Assembly: GCA_002311345.1 (NCBI GenBank) | Contig: DCAA01000002.1 | Span: forward strand, 218,442 to 274,673 | Direction of reading: 5' to 3' | Length of the DNA: 56,232 bases | Source: Planctomycetes bacterium UBA1146 | Lineage (GTDB): Bacteria; Planctomycetota; UBA8108; UBA1146 | Shown: piece by piece, positions 54,301 through 56,232 of the stretch | Layout: each line of letters begins with the position of its first letter | Position numbering within the stretch: position 1 is the first letter of the stretch | The notes under the pieces: generated by a model | Told to the model about the DNA's origin: nothing | Databases searched by the model: none | The model's input: the letters and a program-made list of their open reading frames with translations, nothing else | Program-made: the position numbers and the translations under genes

Positions 54301-56060
54301 GAAATCGGAGTCACACCGAGGTTGTAGTAACCACCATCGTAAACCGACAACATATTGTCCTTCATCGGCATTCTCTCGAGCAACGCTTCCAGATCAGAAG
54401 CCTCTGGTTCCAGCACGATGTTGATCTTCGAGGTATTGGCACTCGAGAAAAGCGCCGTGGCATGACAGAGGAGGCAAGTGGACGAGGTGAACGCCGTCAC
54501 TCCCTCTAACTGCTGATCAGTGAGCGCATTGATATCACCGGTCGGATCCGCAGGGTCACGGAGCGCGCGACGCCAGCGATCAAAGGGTGAATCGTCAGAG
54601 AGCAAAGTTGCTTCATAGAGCATGATGGAGAGTCCCCAGAAGAGCGAGAAATTCGCCTGTTTCATGGTGAACTCGTTGTCAGCCCCCGTGGGCACGGTGA
54701 TCGGGTCACCAGTGACCGGATCAGTCAAGGGAGCGAACTGATCGTTGAACAACTGGTCGCTATTCCACCAGTCAACGACGAAAGCCTGCTCGATCAGATC
54801 CGAGTAGGTCGTGTTCAGTCCCTTGCCATCTGTATCGTCACGATAGACGCCCAGCACGCTGTCATCGGGGTGTACGGCTTGCTTCCCGAGCGGCTGCAAC
54901 GCCAGCAACTTCTTTCCGACACGCGGAAGATCCCGGCCATGACCGGACATCTCTGCTCCACTGACGATCGGAGCCACCGCCTGAGAGGCCAGCGAAGCCC
55001 GATCGAGCAGGATCGACTCGGGGAGGACGGATCCGTCAGGTTGTACCTTGAGCACGAAGGCATCGGGGTTTCTCGCACCCCAGTTGTCGCGTCCGTTGAA
55101 CCAGAAGGACGCATGGCCATCCCAGAAAGTCTCGAGGAAGTGAATCGAGTTGATCACGGTCGGGGTATTGCGAGTCGTGATGTTCCTCAGCTGGATAACA
55201 GCGCCATCCGAGTTGACTTTGATGGCATCCAGGTTTTCGAGGGGTGTCAGGTTCTCCTGATCACTTCCCTCGATGATGGACACGAAATCCGTGTTGAGGA
55301 TCCCGGCGGAAGCCAGCGTGTCATCAACGCTGCGAAGTATTGTCGATGTACTGTCCTCGGGATCGAGCAATTTGTGCAGAGGGAAATCGTCCGCAGTCAC
55401 AGTATGGTTGGCCTCGGCAAGATCGAAAATCTCATTGGCTCCGTTGTAGAGCTGGTGAGTTCTGCGATTGTCCGCTCCTGCATGGTAGTGGCAAGTCGCA
55501 CAGGCCGTGATTCCATCGGAACCGGCCTGCATATCCCAGAAGAGTGCCTTGCCCAGAGCGATGGCAGCATCGGTATCGGCCACGAAATCGAACAGATTTT
55601 CTGGCATCGGTACCGGCAGGAAGTTGAGAGCGGCAGGCACTTCCAGTGGTGGCTCCAGCGGAGGAGGAAACAGTTGAACTGTACAACTCACACCTGGGCC
55701 CTCGGCTTGTCCGTCAGCACCGGTTCTCATTCCGTGAACCGAATAGGTGTGGAATGACGCCGGGACATCGAAATCGATGTAACTGATGGAGGTTCCAGCG
55801 ATGAACTCGATGAGAACCCCATCACGGCGAATGGTGATCTGATCGTATGGCTCGGAATTGGTCCAGTTCAGCAGCACCTCGGAGACAAATATTCCATCTG
55901 TCGTACAGGTGAGGCCTGTTGGGGGACCTGGAGGGGTCTGAGCCAGGCTATTGACCGGCAAAGCGACAAAAAAGATGAGACAGGCGGCAAGGAGCGCCAC
56001 CTCTAGATGAGAAACCACGAAAGATTCGTGACCCGGCTTCGTCCAGAGACGATGAAACAC
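51387..56060 (-). CDS. Di-heme cytochrome c peroxidase (MauG/CcpA-like) fused to Fn3-like modules and a dockerin-like end
   Basis: 1557 residues from a GTG behind GGGAGGAGG. Signal peptide to about residue 40. One Fn3-like module (LLNWTNSEPYDQITIRRDGV) precedes a peroxidase domain of about 580 residues. Its two heme c sites are CATCH (187-191) and CLLCH (529-533). The typical C-terminal motif FKTPTLRNVELTGPYFHNGG, and SLARQ-like substitutes such as LPRVGKKLLALQPLG, are present. Eight further Fn3-like modules follow (VTLTWINPWPYSSLDVYRNG, VALAWVNGDTYDAIDILRNG). The end is dockerin-like (RGDHNGDGALDISDALSLLG and ANDDGGVDVSDAVRILLYLF) with the tail CGSDPTADNLGCDFELGCP. It would reduce H2O2 or modify a protein at the cell surface. 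Cytochrome c maturation outside the cytoplasm is required. The last 172 bases of the window upstream of it show no gene. Confidence 0.9.
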   Translation of the reverse strand: MFHRLWTKPGHESFVVSHLEVALLAACLIFFVALPVNSLAQTPPGPPTGLTCTTDGIFVSEVLLNWTNSEPYDQITIRRDGVLIEFIAGTSISYIDFDVPASFHTYSVHGMRTGADGQAEGPGVSCTVQLFPPPLEPPLEVPAALNFLPVPMPENLFDFVADTDAAIALGKALFWDMQAGSDGITACATCHYHAGADNRRTHQLYNGANEIFDLAEANHTVTADDFPLHKLLDPEDSTSTILRSVDDTLASAGILNTDFVSIIEGSDQENLTPLENLDAIKVNSDGAVIQLRNITTRNTPTVINSIHFLETFWDGHASFWFNGRDNWGARNPDAFVLKVQPDGSVLPESILLDRASLASQAVAPIVSGAEMSGHGRDLPRVGKKLLALQPLGKQAVHPDDSVLGVYRDDTDGKGLNTTYSDLIEQAFVVDWWNSDQLFNDQFAPLTDPVTGDPITVPTGADNEFTMKQANFSLFWGLSIMLYEATLLSDDSPFDRWRRALRDPADPTGDINALTDQQLEGVTAFTSSTCLLCHATALFSSANTSKINIVLEPEASDLEALLERMPMKDNMLSVYDGGYYNLGVTPISEDIGRGAFDPFGHGLSIASVQKEIAQLDPNAPGFHNFQPFADNVLVLQPSTQPWEDVADDGVFKTPTLRNVELTGPYFHNGGSATLDQVMNFYTRGGNFPTVNLDTLAPEMMPLGFLAGNEVRKSAIVAFLESLTDDRVRWERAPFDHPELMIPEGAEALANGDVVADIDGVAIDRFKTIPAVGAQGRNVEIDADGHPLDPLTAFLQPGSIHDLTCTLGIDDSVGLTWTTPEYPNDVATQIRVYRNGQELGVTTPLENTFSDIGAPPGEHVYSIRGEDAHLGLITTCDLTIPPPTPVGLAAIVTGSQVTLTWINPWPYSSLDVYRNGVLVGSNIPGASELYVDGGVDSGLHIYQLVGNIDSNTPGILIPSEPAAVTVERAPLSPVILGCTAAGGADIQIAWQNLEIYESIFISREGALIDSIDGANTSYIDSQSLPGISSYSILAMAGDVFSDPVGCNAQRPPLPVTDLVCDNVGGEGQLGWSNSEMWDEAHVLRNGSLIAILDSGATTFVDTLLGTSGAGLHEYEIRPFADGIAGSSSSCSVMVSPIAVVLFDCNAIDQGVLLTWTNMGSYDTLELTRDGIAMASLPGQANSYLDDAATSGMVPYTIVAIVDGASSIPRECTVAIPPAPISDLTCTSLEEGVALAWVNGDTYDAIDILRNGVLLTIVLGDATSYTDTNAVGGAAQYTVVPSAQGVAGAVSEICEGLFSPDSVINLQVQILDVCTGDALVSWFNTGLYDWVRLEVDGIPIVTLPGILNEANIVLASAGVRSVSIISIIDNMESDPAVVTVDVPEDTATAPTDVAATVNADSCEAMVTWMNHGDYSGLQILLDGVEVATAGSQDTTVTISLPGSGSYSIQVNATSFCGAALSGATTEASCAPRFRRGDHNGDGALDISDALSLLGYIFSNGPSNCMDAGDANDDGGVDVSDAVRILLYLFSNTGPLPAPHGACGSDPTADNLGCDFELGCP

Positions 56061-56232
56061 GGGACACCTCCTCCCGCCCGAATGCTGCTTCGGGCATTGC
56101 TGTTGGCATCGACTTCTGGGTCGATTCCTGCGCTGTAAACCTCGCTAGAGGCAAAAAGAGGCCATCTGGCCGGTAAATTTCCTCGGTGAATCGTGCTCCT
56201 GTCCGGCAAGATCAGAACCCTATGCCACTGAG

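Noticed and set aside
1..56232. Alternative genetic code with UGA as a sense codon throughout
   Set aside because: Many intact genes here end at UGA at the expected family length (gap, liuC, liuE, sulfatase, HTH-receiver), often in TGATG or ATGA overlaps.

Overview
The window looks like a chromosome segment of a free-living, GC-rich Gram-negative bacterium of the Planctomycetota or a close PVC relative. The evidence is an FGly-type sulfatase, three long DUF1573 proteins, an ASPIC/UnbV-VCBS lipoprotein, many large exported proteins ending in a dockerin-like double repeat, and a redoxin-plus-helical-tail protein family. There is no rRNA, tRNA, CRISPR array, IS element or phage gene that I can support. 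The assignment is by gene style only.

Layout. 1-2.1 kb: two overlapping GAPDH-type genes; the first has lost the catalytic cysteine. 2.2-7.1 kb: a dockerin-bearing AA10 polysaccharide monooxygenase, a thioredoxin-like protein, and two DUF1573 proteins. 7.5-10.4 kb: an AGCS amino-acid/cation symporter and a PLP threonine/serine dehydratase. 10.7-14.1 kb: transketolase and a lipoprotein sulfatase. 14.8-25 kb: a giant repeat protein, a TPR lipoprotein translationally coupled to an ASPIC/UnbV lipoprotein, and a zinc-ribbon/retropepsin-like membrane protein. 25-28.6 kb: a leucine-degradation operon in liuB-liuC-liuD-liuE order, in which liuD (biotin carboxylase) is reduced to a 53-codon in-frame remnant. 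28.6-56 kb: almost entirely secreted or lipoprotein surface proteins (cohesin-like, putative-Ig, beta-helix, FG-GAP, cadherin-like, di-heme peroxidase; several with a dockerin-like end), broken by a HTH-receiver regulator with a structured leader and two more redox-type genes.

The main discovery is a set of four genes interrupted by one in-frame UGA that I read as selenocysteine. A thioredoxin-like protein has U-G-P-C instead of C-G-P-C (codon 68). Two DUF1573 proteins have U-G-C where their neighbour paralogue has C-G-C (codons 91 and 87). A second thioredoxin-like exported protein has a Cys-UGA pair just after its signal peptide (codon 29). In each case the reading frame resumes perfectly, the family homology continues across the UGA, and a hairpin follows it (strong in two, modest in one, weak in one). 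UGA is a normal stop elsewhere in the window, so this is not a code change. Finding Sec in the DUF1573 CGC motif would make that motif a redox centre, and it links DUF1573 with the divergently encoded thioredoxin-like protein.

A second theme is a possible surface assembly. Six exported proteins (an LPMO, a di-heme peroxidase, a beta-helix protein and others) share a dockerin-like module followed by a conserved Cys-rich C-terminal tail; a seventh has the dockerin-like module without the tail. Two neighbouring lipoproteins carry cohesin-like C-terminal domains on stalks of putative Ig repeats. Start codons were chosen by ribosome-binding site and signal peptide and are stated where they differ from the longest open frame.
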